Program-made: the position numbers and the translations under genes
Notes under the pieces: model-generated
Told to the model about the DNA's origin: nothing
The model's database searches: none
What the model saw: only the letters and a program-made list of their open reading frames with translations
Origin: Sapria himalayana
Taxonomy: Eukaryota > Streptophyta > Magnoliopsida > Malpighiales > Rafflesiaceae
DNA length: 64,000 nucleotides
Assembly: GCA_029783825.1 (NCBI GenBank)
Contig: JAREIK010003116.1
Span: forward strand, 32,863 to 96,862
Direction of reading: 5' to 3'
Part shown: positions 37,401 through 47,757 of the stretch, piece by piece
Layout: each line of letters starts with the position of its first letter
How positions within the stretch are numbered: the stretch's first letter is position 1

Positions 37401-39982
37401 AAACTTATAAAGAAAGCAAAATATTAAAAAAAATTATTATTTAGTAATATATACTTTGAATTTGAATAAATTTAGATTTTGCAAATATATTATAAATAAT
37501 ATTAATCTTATTAATAATAGTTTATTAATTTATTTATTGATCATTATTATAATATCTAGCAATGTGATTATTTATATTGAATTTAAATGACTTATATTTA
37601 TTAAGATTATTATAACTAAATATTATATTTACATTTGAAAAAAATTTAGAATTTTTTATATTTTTAAAGGTTATAATCTTCAAAAATTAGAAAAAAAAAA
37701 ATAAATTTTTTGTTATATCATCGTTTAAATAAAACTTATAGACCATAAATGCCTAAACACTTAAATCTATAAACTCCTAAACACAAAAGCGCCTAAATAC
37801 TTAAAACTTTAAACTCGTAAACCTTATATATAATTTAAATAATTTATTTTTCATCAAAAAAAATATAATCTTATAAAAAGAAGCAAAAACTAAATAAAAA
37901 AATTATTATTTAGTAATAAATTTTTTTTAGATTTTGAATATTTTTAGGGTTTGCAATTATATTTTAATTTAGATCTATGATATTTATAATAGCATATTAA
38001 TTTATTATTTGATAATTGATATCATATCTATTAATAAAATTGTTTATATTTAGTTTATATTATATATAATTATAATGATTCTTATTACTAAATATTGTTT
38101 TCACATTTTTAAAAAATTTTAAAATTATTATATTTTCAAAGGTTATATAACCTTTGAAAATGTGAAAAAATATCAAAAATAATTTTTTTGTTATTTCATT
38201 GTTTAAATAAAACCTATAAACCACTAAATGCCTAAAAACATAAATTGCTAAAGTCATAAATGAAAAAACCTTTAAGTACTTAAAATATTAAACTGGTATA
38301 CATTAATAATAATTCATAAATCTCATTTTAATTTTTATTCAGTATAATTTTGAATTTTTATTTTATTTATTTATTAGTTTATTTTTATAGAAATATTAAT
38401 TACAAAATAAATTATTAGTGAGACCGATCTAATTTAAATTAGACTAGTATACCCAAAATAATAAAGAATAAATCTAAATATTATTTTTTTCATTATAAAT
38501 TTAAATATTCATTTTAATTATTTATTTGTTTATTTTTATATAAATATTAATTAAAAAATAGATTATGAGTTAGACAAATATAATTTATGTAAATTATTTT
38601 TCATCAAGAAAAATATAGATAAACTTATTAAAAGAAAAAAAAATTATAAACAAAAATTATTATATAGTAATATAATTTGCTTTGCTTCTGAATCATTATA
38701 GGTTTTGTAATTATATTTTAATTGATATCTATCTTATTAATAATAGATTATTAATTTATTTTTTGATCATTATTAGAATATTTATCAATAAAATTGTTTA
38801 TATTGAATTTATATGATATATAATTATAATGATTATTATAACTAAATATTATATTTACATTTGAAAATAATTTAAAAATTATTATTTTTTTAAAGGTTAT
38901 CATCTTTGAAAATGAGATAAAATCACAAAAATAAATTTATTGTTATTTTATTGTTTATATAAAACCTATAAACTACTAATTGCCTAAATGCTTAAATCAT
39001 TAAACTCCTAAACCCCAAAACCATTAAATACCTAAATATTTAAACCATCTTTAAAGGTTTAAGTATTTATAAATAATATATAAAAATCTATGAATAAATA
39101 ATAGTTTATTAATTTATTTTTTAATCACTATTATATTTATATTTATATTTAGTTTATTAATATCTATCAATAAAAATGTTTATTTTTAATTTACATGATA
39201 TATAATTATTATGTTTATTATAACTAAATATTGTATTCATATTTGAAAAAAATTTAAAAATTATTATATTTATTAAGGTTATACCATTCAAAATTGATAA
39301 AAAATTTGAATTTTTTTTTTTGTAATTTCATTATTTAAATAAAATATATAAACTACTAAATGCCTAAACACATAAATCACTAAACTCCTAAATACTTAAA
39401 CCATTAAATTTGGTATACCGGGAATAATTAATCATAAATCTCATTTTTATTTGTATCTGTTATAATTTCATTATTCATTTTAATTATTTATTAGTTTATT
39501 TTTATAGAAATATTAATTGCAAAATAAAACTATGAATGAGATAAATATAATTTAATTAATTTATCTTCATCAAAAAAATGTATAAGCTTATAAAAAGAAT
39601 CAAAAATTTAAAAATAAAAAATTATTATTTAGTATTATATTTTACTTTGATTTTGAATCGTTTTAGGTTTAGCAAATATATTTTAATTAATATCTATCTT
39701 ATTAATAATAGTTTATTAATCTATTTTATGATCAGTATTATAATATCAATCAATAAAATTATTTATATTGAATTTACTTGATATTTAATTTTTATGATTA
39801 TTATAATTAAATATTGTATTAACATTTGAAAAAAAAATTAAAAATTATAATATTTTAAATGGTTATAACCTTGAAAATGAGAAAAAATCAGAAAAATAAT
39901 TTTTTTTGTTATTTAATTATTTAAATAAAGCCTATAAACTATGAAATACCTAATTACTTGAATTACTAAACAACTAAACCCT
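28478..39982 (-). repeat. Satellite array, block 6 (- polarity)
   Basis: About 11.5 kb of inverted satellite between hAT-2 and E copy 3. A-type markers lie near 28775, 30150, 33120, 34470 and 35815, so the A+B unit of about 1.35 kb is clear. C-type units lie near 31650 and 37800, and a D-type near 36820-37150. Rearrangements include a doubled palindromic box (29721-29790), a join near 31975-31995 and a deletion junction near 37268. The last monomers before E carry the same 'TGATCAGTATTATAAT' variants seen beside the other E copies. The ORFs here are satellite translations, not genes. Confidence 0.9.
35410..35441. repeat. Perfect 32-bp palindrome of the satellite monomer
   Basis: Same perfect self-complementary box as at 19923-19954, centred on GGTTATAACC. 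Confidence 0.92.
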
Positions 39983-40149
39983 GATACTACTGCACCACAC
40001 ACACATAGCGACGGACCATAGTACACACGTTCATATATTTTTGTACATTTTGGTGTAGCATTTAGAGGGGCCAGAAGTACGGGCCACCAGCTTATAGAGG
40101 GCCTCACTAGGACTAGGTCCCACTAGACGTATCAGGCATCATAGAAGGC

Positions 40150-40157
40150 CACCCAAC
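40150..40157. repeat. Left target-site duplication of hAT-1
   Basis: CACCCAAC, identical to 43957-43964. Other E copies have this 8-mer once, as in GGCCACCCAACCGTCGC of copy 2. Confidence 0.95.
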
Positions 40158-40172
40158 TAGAGGTGTCAAACG

Positions 40173-40545
40173 TGCCGGGTCGGCCCGGCCCAGCACGAGG
40201 CACGACACGGTTCGGCCGTGCCTGGGCCGGCCCGGCACGTTCAAAAACCATGCCCGGGCCCGTGCCGTGCCCGGGCGAAGCAAAGCACGTGTCGTGCCGT
40301 GCCTGGCCCGGCACGGCACGCCGGCACGGGTCCATCCCGTGCCGGTCCCGTAGGCACGCGTGGCACTGGCAGCGTGCCACGCGTGCCGTGGCGTGAGTCA
40401 CGACTCACGAGTCACCACTCACGGTCACGACTCACTGAGTCGTGACTCGTGAGTCGTGACCCATCCGGGCCCCCCGGTAAAAAGACCGTGGGTCGGGTCC
40501 AAACAGACCCGACCCGCGGTCTTTTCTGCCGAAAACTGACTCCAC
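40173..40545. repeat. Left subterminal GC-rich repeat zone of hAT-1
   Basis: Dense short repeats of GCACG/CGTGC, GGCACGG and CCGGGC in both orientations up to about 40395, followed by a cluster of GACTCACGAGT-type inverted repeats (about 40391-40460) and GGGTCGGGTC/GACCCGACCC pairs up to 40520. In hAT elements such subterminal arrays bind the transposase. Translated ORFs across this zone are artefacts of GC-richness. Confidence 0.8.
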
Positions 40546-40768
40546 TGACTCAGAACCGATAATTTTGAATTTTCCAACGGAAAAAAAAAAATTCAAACTT
40601 TGAGCGAATTTCAGCCCTTGGATTCGCCTCCAACGACTAGGGGGCAGAATCCAACGGTCCTCGTGATTCTGCCCCTTAAATATATTAAAAAAATTTAAAA
40701 AATTAATAAAAAAATAATTTTTTTTAAAGAAAAAACTTTATTTATCCTATATAATCTACCCCCCTCCC

Positions 40769-40775
40769 TATAAAA
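40769..40775 (+). promoter_or_regulatory. Putative TATA box of the hAT-1 transposase gene
   Basis: TATAAAA in a C-rich context, followed about 25-50 bp downstream by pyrimidine-rich CTCT tracts (Y-patch-like, 40799-40826), as common at plant transcription starts. No ATG lies between here and 41036. A possible 5'-UTR intron runs from GTGAGT at 40935 to TAG at 41013. Confidence 0.5.
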
Positions 40776-41035
40776 TTTATGTTTTTCAAAAACATAAATC
40801 CTCTCAATATTTTCTCTCTCTCACATAAACCGTGCTTCTCTCTCTCGGCTCTCGTGATTTTGATTTCGGTTTGGATTTTCGTGAAACTCAACTTGAGTAT
40901 TGAACATTAAAGCTTCCTACGGTGCATCTTGCACGTGAGTGACCTCATTGCTTTTACCGGGTAATATAATTTACTTTTTTTTTATTTTCTCTCTCTAAAG
41001 CTTCTCTCTCTAGAAAAACTTACGAAAAATAAAAA

Positions 41036-43159
41036 ATGACAAATACACCTAACACATATTTAAATTTGGAAAATGAAAATGTTAGTGTTACACAAACGTC
41101 TGTGGCTCCTGAAACTTTGGTTTCTCCTGTCATCTCATCCCAAAGTTCTAAAAAACAAAAAACTAGGAGGACTTCTGTAGTTTGGACACATTTTAAAATC
41201 ATAACACAAGTAGATGTTAGGGGTGAGGAACATGAAATGGCACAGTGCAAATATTGTATGAGACTTTTAACATGCAAGAGTACATGTGGGACTGGGCACC
41301 TAAAGAGGCATGCTGAAATATGCTCCAAAAAACATGGACCGTTAGATCCTAGGAAAACCCAACTAGGCACTACATTTTTTGAGACTGGATCGAGTCTAGT
41401 CTCAAAGTTTGCTCCCTTCGTATACTCCAGCGAGTTGGGTAGGGACGGCATGGCCAGGCTCATCACATTGATGGGTCTTCCGATCAGATTTTCGGAAGAT
41501 CCGAGAGTAGTGCGCATCATGCAGACTTATTTTCAGCCATCCTATCGTAGGATTCCTAGGTCCACATCTAGGAGTGACATACTAAAGATATATAAGTTAG
41601 AAAAACAAAAAATAATTAAGGAATTTTTGGCATTTAGTGGAGTGGTGTCCGTGACGTCCGATATATGGACATGTCACGATGATTCTTCTTATGCATGTAT
41701 CACGAGTCATTATGTCGATTCAAACTGGACAATAAATAAAAAAATATTAGGATTCACTGAGATTCTTCATCCTCATGATGGCCCGGCCATTTTTGAGTGT
41801 ATGATGAAAATATTTAGAGAATATAAAATTCAAAATAAAATTTTTAGTGTCACTTTCGATACTGCTGCGAATAATGGAGTAGCGATCAATATGTTTGTTA
41901 GGAATATTAGAGACGCACCATTAGGAGAGATATTTCATGTCAGATGCATGTGTCATGTTATTAACCTGATAGTTCAAGCAGGTATGAAGGTGTGTTCCCC
42001 CGCGTTGGAAAATATACGCAATGCACTCAAGTATATTCGCACTCCTCGCAGACTACAAGAGTTTGGTAATCTCTGTTTGTCTGCGAATCTTAAGAAGAAG
42101 AAATTCCAATCTGATGTGAGACATCGTTGGAATTACACGTACCTGATGTTGGAATCATGTGTTGGATACGAACACGTGATATCCGACTACGTCAATAGTA
42201 AGAGTGGCGAACTTATTGTTGACGACACTGACTGGGATTCAGGAATTTCATTTATGAAATTCCTGAAGATATTTTATGACACGACGAACATGTGTTCGTC
42301 GGTTTATACGCCCACCACTTGCATTGCACTCCGTTGCATATGCAACATTAGTAGCATGTTTAGGATGTATCGAGCGGACCCGACGGTCACCCATATGGTT
42401 GCAGAGATGGAGACCAAGTACCTGAAGTACTGGTCCACCATTCCATCTCTTTATTGCCTCGCAGCATGCATGGACCCTAGGGCTAAGGTGGAAGGGGTAG
42501 AAAATACCCTGACTTTCATTTCCTCGTGCATGAACCTGGAAGAGCCACCTCAAAAGTTCATTTACGAGAAGTTGACAGACCTGTTCACATACTACGATAC
42601 TAGGTATGGTGGTGGTGGTGGTGAGACTGTGAGTACGGACTCTGATACCTTGTTCGGAGATGACGCTTATTCCATTAACCTAGCGAGGGGGAAACGTAGG
42701 GGTGGACCTTCACATAGGAGCGAGCTGTCTCGGTACTTAGATACCGATTACTGCTCAATCCTATCACCTTCTGACAATAAGAATCTTGATTTATTACAGT
42801 GGTGGAAATCATATGAGTCCGCCTATCCCGTGCTATCTAGGATGGCACGGGATCTACTGACTCCTCCGGTGTCGAGCGTAGCATCGGAGTCTGCTTTTTC
42901 TGTTGTAGTGAACGTGATTTCGGATAGGAGATCGAGATTACGTCCAGATATGGTTGAGGCCTTGGCATGTTTGAAGGATTGGGAGGAATCGAGATTTAGC
43001 ATCAGTGATCGTGCTGAAGCTGGGACTGTGACAGACACTGCAGTCGCATCCACATCCACTACGATGGCGGAGGAGCTGATTGCCGATGATGATGACCCAT
43101 ATGATACTGATCTTGATGTTGCGGCTGATGATTCTCATGATATGCCGCTTGACGATTGA
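41036..43159 (+). CDS. hAT-family transposase (BED finger, RNase H-like core, C-terminal dimerisation domain)
   Basis: 707 residues, uninterrupted, a normal length for plant hAT transposases of the Ac/RICESLEEPER group. It would bind the element's subterminal repeats in the nucleus and catalyse cut-and-paste excision and insertion. A BED-type zinc finger spans about residues 48-97 (C71, C74, H92, C96). The RNase H-like core has candidate catalytic acids D209 (TSDIW), D275 (SVTFDTAANN) and E618 (SVASESAFS), plus the family segments RCMCHVINLIV (303-313) and RHRWNYTYLML (362-372). The dimerisation region covers about 565-650 (YLDTDY ... RRSRLRPDMVEALACLKDW). A five-glycine run lies at 525-529 and the tail is acidic. 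Usual GG-like residues after SAFS read VV here. The start is the first ATG downstream of the putative TATA box. Activity is not proven. Confidence 0.96.
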   Translation: MTNTPNTYLNLENENVSVTQTSVAPETLVSPVISSQSSKKQKTRRTSVVWTHFKIITQVDVRGEEHEMAQCKYCMRLLTCKSTCGTGHLKRHAEICSKKHGPLDPRKTQLGTTFFETGSSLVSKFAPFVYSSELGRDGMARLITLMGLPIRFSEDPRVVRIMQTYFQPSYRRIPRSTSRSDILKIYKLEKQKIIKEFLAFSGVVSVTSDIWTCHDDSSYACITSHYVDSNWTINKKILGFTEILHPHDGPAIFECMMKIFREYKIQNKIFSVTFDTAANNGVAINMFVRNIRDAPLGEIFHVRCMCHVINLIVQAGMKVCSPALENIRNALKYIRTPRRLQEFGNLCLSANLKKKKFQSDVRHRWNYTYLMLESCVGYEHVISDYVNSKSGELIVDDTDWDSGISFMKFLKIFYDTTNMCSSVYTPTTCIALRCICNISSMFRMYRADPTVTHMVAEMETKYLKYWSTIPSLYCLAACMDPRAKVEGVENTLTFISSCMNLEEPPQKFIYEKLTDLFTYYDTRYGGGGGETVSTDSDTLFGDDAYSINLARGKRRGGPSHRSELSRYLDTDYCSILSPSDNKNLDLLQWWKSYESAYPVLSRMARDLLTPPVSSVASESAFSVVVNVISDRRSRLRPDMVEALACLKDWEESRFSISDRAEAGTVTDTAVASTSTTMAEELIADDDDPYDTDLDVAADDSHDMPLDD

Positions 43160-43608
43160 TGCTCATCTGCTCTTTTTTTTGATATTTTTTTATTTATTTT
43201 ATTTATACGCTTTGTTTGTACTTTGTATTATACGTTGTGTTGAAACTTATACTTTTTTTTTCGGAGTATTGGTTTCAAAAGCATGAATGGTAATTTTTAT
43301 TTGTCTCGTTTAAATTTTTTTTAATTAAAATTTTTACTAACTTAATGTATTTATTTATTATTTTAAGATTTAAATTTTATTTTAAAATTCATTAACTTTA
43401 AATTTTATTATTTGATTAATAAATTATAATATTAAAATATGCTAAACTTAATTGAAAAAAAAAATAAATTTTCTAATTTTTGTTTGTTACATTTAATTTT
43501 AAATGTAATATTTTTTACAAAAAATTTTATTTTTTATTTATTACATAAACTCTAAAGTAAATACAGATTAACAGAAACTTAATAAAAAAAAAATTTATAA
43601 TCTGCCTA
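43160..43608. other. 3' non-coding part of hAT-1
   Basis: T- and A-rich sequence between the transposase stop and the right subterminal zone. An AATAAA at 43418-43423 could serve in polyadenylation. Nothing else is recognised; the 68-codon ORF here is low-complexity. Confidence 0.6.
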
Positions 43609-43941
43609 GTGCCAAGCACGGGCCGTGCCCGTGCTTGGCTCCCGGGATCCCGGACCCCGGTTGAGCCGGTCCAGGTGACCAGGTCCATCCATGCGGCTCC
43701 CACCCCGCCCCGCCTACCCTGCCCCTGCCGTGCGCCCGTGCCGCCTTGCCAAGCCAACCATGCCCGAGCGGGCCGGGCACGGCACGACACGGCCTTGCCG
43801 TGTCCACGGGCCGTGCCGTGCCCGACTTTAAAAAACCATGCCGTGCCGGGCACGACACGGTACAGTGACCGTGCCGTGCCCGGCACGGCACGGTAGCACG
43901 GCGGGGCACGTGAAAAACGGGCCGTGCCGTGCTGGGCAGGC
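43609..43941. repeat. Right subterminal GC-rich repeat zone of hAT-1
   Basis: Many GGCACGG/CCGTGCC motifs in both orientations, matching the left zone in motif type but not in order. Overlapping ORFs on both strands are artefacts of the repeat composition. Confidence 0.8.
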
Positions 43942-43956
43942 CGTTTGACACCTCTA

Positions 43957-43964
43957 CACCCAAC
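43957..43964. repeat. Right target-site duplication of hAT-1
   Basis: CACCCAAC, identical to 40150-40157. Confidence 0.95.
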
Positions 43965-44637
43965 CATCGCCCAACAGAAGTAGCGGGTAATCCATGATTA
44001 ATTGGAGAACCGACAAAATCTGAAGCATCACCAAGTAGGGCTAGTAAGCAAAGGACTCCATACCAGCCACACGGGAGCGAAAGATTCGAACTTGTAGTTT
44101 TTGTTTGTAGTCTTATTTGTATTTTGGACTTTGTATGCACCATGTACTTGTAGAAACGGATCATGACATACTCACACACACAATCTTGTATTATCTCGAT
44201 TTTGCATGCAATGAGGGCAACTGGACCCATGAGTATCTCTAAGTGGGGCCTACTAATGCATTTTGTAAATACACATTACGCGATTCTACACTTCCGATAG
44301 TAGAAGACCCATCTTTATAGAATTTTGTAATTTACTTGTATTCTAGCTTGGTTGTACGCGTAAATAATTAGAATATGAGATGGACCTCATCACACATGCA
44401 CACTGATGCATGCATATTTTTTGATATTTTGTTGGTGCAACATACAACCACTTCTTGGAGCTCGCGGAGGAAGCTCTAACCCAGGATATACTATTTTGAG
44501 GATCATTGGTGCAAAAGAATGTGGAATTCAGAGGTGTGAATGAATTGACAAAGTGCCATAGAAAGGACTTGTGGATTTATGGGTATTCAGTTTTACATGC
44601 ATTCCATTTCATAGCAATGACATCGGCTTTGATACTG

Positions 44638-45277
44638 TGTATGTATTTATTAGTTTATAGGTTTTATTTAAAAAAACAAAAAACAAAATTTATTTTTATT
44701 ATTTTTTGATATTTTCAAAGGTTATAACCTTAGAAAATATAATAATTTTTAAATTTCTTTCAAAAGTGAATTCAATATTTAATTATAATAATCATTATAT
44801 TTATATATCATATAATTTCAATATAAACTATTTTATGATAAATATTCTAATAATGATCAAAACAAAAATAAATAATCTATTATTAATAAGATAGATATCA
44901 ATTATAATATAATTACAAAACCTAAAATGATTCAGAACCAAAGCAAAATATATTACTATATAATAATCTTTTGTTTTGAAATTTTTTTTAAAAAAGTTTA
45001 TCTATATTATTTTGATTAAAAATAATTTATATAAATTATATTTGTGTAACTCATACTTTATTTCGTAATTAATATTTATATAAAAATAAACAAATAAATA
45101 ATTAAATTTGAATATTTAAAATTTAAATGAAGAAAAATGAGATTTATTGTTTATTATTTAGGATATACAGGTTTAATTTAAATTAGATCTGTCTCACTAA
45201 TAATTTATTTTGTAATTAATATTTCTATAAATTAAACTGATAAATAATTAAAATAAAAATTAAAATTATACTGAATA
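44638..45277 (+). repeat. Satellite array, block 7 (+ polarity)
   Basis: One B-type monomer (about 640 bp) between the truncated end of E copy 3 and the left end of E copy 4. It contains a palindromic box near 44720-44740 and the B-specific extra segment near 45180-45250. The junction with E copy 4 ('ACTGAATA') is the same as in copy 1. Confidence 0.9.
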
Positions 45278-47757
45278 ATTAAAATAATATATTTTGTTCC
45301 TCTCTAAGCTCTAGAATGATTGGTAAGGCTCTAACCAAAATAATAGGAGCATTTACTTTATCTCCATTATGTCTCATCAGATTTGATGTTGAATCATTGG
45401 GCTATCAAAGGTAATTTGACTCATGTACACTAACAGACTAAACCAAAGTTGTACCCCTTTGTGTTGAAATAGCTAATTGTAGAGAATGCTATTTATATTG
45501 ATTATTGTAATTTCTTCTAAAATATCTCTCATGCACACACTCAACAATTTTTTTAAAACATAGTTCACCTCTATAAAAATAAACACCTTGTAGCCTATTA
45601 TAACAAACAAGCCCCAGGGTGGTTTGAGCAGGGCAAGAAGTATAGGCTCTCTTTCAATCAAGAATCAAAAAATTTATTTTATTGGCATGTCTAAGCCCTT
45701 TTTTTATATCATCAAGGATATGAAAAGTCGCATTTCGTTCTTTTTATATTAAATGAGGTATGTATGCAAGCTCACTATACCCAAAAAGGTGTAAATGAAT
45801 CATATTCAAATGTATAAAAGGTTTTAATCATTGCACAAAATATTAGTCTTGCATATTGAAACTTGATGTCACAAATCAAAGGAAAAAGCCATAGTGATAT
45901 TTCCAATCCCAAGAATTTTAGCTATAGAAAGTTATAAAGTGTAGTACTCGAGCTTTAACTATTTTTAGGTTCATGACTTTTGTTCTTGAGGAATGTTCAA
46001 AGTTACAATCATTCCTAGTGCAATGACTTTGCAATATAAAGATAAAATGCACAAGCTATGGTCATATCCAATACTGTGACCCAATATTATAGTGATTAAA
46101 TATGTATTCATGATCATTCTTAGTGTCATAACAATATGTTCAACAGAGAGACACAAGTTATTACATATTCTCATCGATATGATTTTGTGTCCTAGAGACA
46201 AATTTACAATCATGACCATTGCTAATGCTAAAATAATCTAAAGCAAGAAAGAGACTGAATCCATAACTCACCCCTTAAGTCATGACTTCGTGTTACATAT
46301 ACAAAAAGATAAATCTGACATTCCTAAAAGTTGTGAATTTCAATTTAAATTTAACACTTAGTCATATGATTATAAAAGTGCAAAACATGAGATTTAGGAT
46401 TTAGGGTTTATGGAGTAGGGTTATAGTTTATTGTTTAAGGTTTAGGATTTAAAATTTAGGGTTTATGTTTTTTTTTGTTTTTTTTCGGAAAATACACACT
46501 TTATTTATCATTTAGGCACACAACTTACAAGAGACTAAAAAGCTGACTAATTTAGGTCAGCCCACCAAATCTTATGCACCATAATGATTCTATGCATTAA
46601 ATACATAAAAAATATAATGCCTAATAATTCCAAGCGTACTAATACAACTAAAATCACATGGCATTCCCGGACATCAAAGTTGGCATTGAGTCATTATGCG
46701 CATTGTGTCCTTTCCATTCGGATTTGTCCAAGCCTTTTGGAGGAACCTGAATGATGCACCATATTAAAACAATGCAAATATAAGATTGTGCATGTGTGTG
46801 ACAAGCAGCACCAAGCGTTTGCCTATGTCATTGCTATGCAATGGAATACATGTAAAATTGAATACCCATAAATACACAAGTACATATCTATGGCACTTTG
46901 TCAATTCATTCTCACCTCTGAATTCCACATTCTTTTTCTCTCATGATCCTCAAAAGAGTATCTATTAGTTTAGAATGCTTCCTCCTCGAGCTCCAATAAG
47001 TGGATGTATGTTGCACCGACAAAATATCAAAAAATATGCATGCATCATTGTGCATGTGTGATGAGGTCCATCTCATAGTCTAATTATCTATGCGTACAAC
47101 CAAGCTAGAATACAAGTAAAATTATAAAATGCTATAAAGATGGGTCTTGTGCTCCCGGGAATGTAGCATTGCCTAATGTGTATTTACAAAATGCATTAGT
47201 GGGCCCCACTTAGAGATACTCATGGGTCCAGTTTCCCTCATTGCATGCTACATAGAGAACATACAAGATTGTGTGTGTGAGTATGTCATTATCCGTCTCT
47301 ACAAGTACATGGTGCATGAAAAGTCCAAAATACAAATAAGACTACAAACACAAACTACAAGTTTGAATCTTTCGCTCCCGTGTGGCTGGTATGGACTCCA
47401 TTGCTTACTGGCCCTGCTTGGTGATGCTTCGGATTTTGCCGGCTCTCCAATTAATCATGGATTACCCACTACTCATGTTGGGCGACGGTTGGGTCACCCT
47501 CTATGCTGCCTGATAGGGCTAGTGGGACACACTCCTAGCTACTCATGGGGTTAATTTCGACCATTTGCTCGGTCTCGTCAATTGTCTGAATGTTATCATC
47601 CCGGCCTACTTGTGGGTCCCTCTACAAGCTGGTGGACCATACTTCTGGCTTCTTCATTGACTTGCTGGCCCCTCTAAATGCTATGCCAAAATGGACAAGA
47701 ATATGTGCACGTGTGTACTGTGGTCCGTCGCCATGTGTGTGTGGTGCAGCAGTATCA
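45278..47757 (+). repeat. Element E, copy 4 (full length, about 2.48 kb)
   Basis: Colinear with copy 1 over its full length and with the same junctions to satellite on both sides, so the two descend from one insertion and later duplication. It includes the telomere-like tract (46392-46466), a conserved 82-codon stretch on the - strand (45971-46219) and the GC-richer right part (about 47040-47757). Function unknown. Confidence 0.8.
46392..46466 (+). repeat. Degenerate TTTAGGG-like tract in E copy 4
   Basis: Heptameric TTTAGGA/TTTAGGG/TTTAAGG variants, the counterpart of 5018-5092. Confidence 0.7.

Larger units (their letters stand above)
40158..43956 (+). mobile_element. Complete hAT element (hAT-1), probably recent and possibly autonomous
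   Basis: 3799 bp bounded by perfect 15-bp terminal inverted repeats TAGAGGTGTCAAACG and CGTTTGACACCTCTA, with a perfect 8-bp target duplication CACCCAAC. It sits inside E copy 3. It has GC-rich subterminal repeat zones at both ends, a plausible promoter and an intact transposase gene. Perfect ends, perfect duplication and an uninterrupted ORF point to a young insertion compared with hAT-2. Its GC-rich ends contrast sharply with the AT-rich array around it. Confidence 0.97.
39983..44637 (-). repeat. Element E, copy 3 (inverted, truncated, split by hAT-1)
   Basis: E sequence at 39983-40157 and 43957-44637, interrupted by hAT-1. It corresponds to the right end of E (copy 1, 6385 back to about 5450), so only about 850 bp of E remain. 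The left piece also lacks roughly 100 bp relative to copy 1, joined at a CTAG-like point near 40110. At about 44637 E breaks off and joins plus-polarity satellite, so array polarity reverses across this copy. Confidence 0.8.

Noticed and set aside
38060..39781. 60-67-codon ORFs rich in Ile, Asn, Lys and Tyr in the satellite
   Set aside because: Translations of AT-rich satellite; similar ORFs recur only where a monomer happens to lack stops.
40113..40445. Overlapping ORFs of 68-89 codons on both strands rich in Arg, Pro, Ala and Gly
   Set aside because: They lie in the GC-rich subterminal repeat zone of hAT-1; open frames there follow from base composition.
41020..41520. A 166-codon ORF on the - strand
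   Set aside because: Antisense shadow of the transposase gene; no family features.
43527..44230. ORFs of 95-211 codons on both strands near the right end of hAT-1
   Set aside because: They cross the element end and the target duplication into E and consist of translated subterminal repeats.
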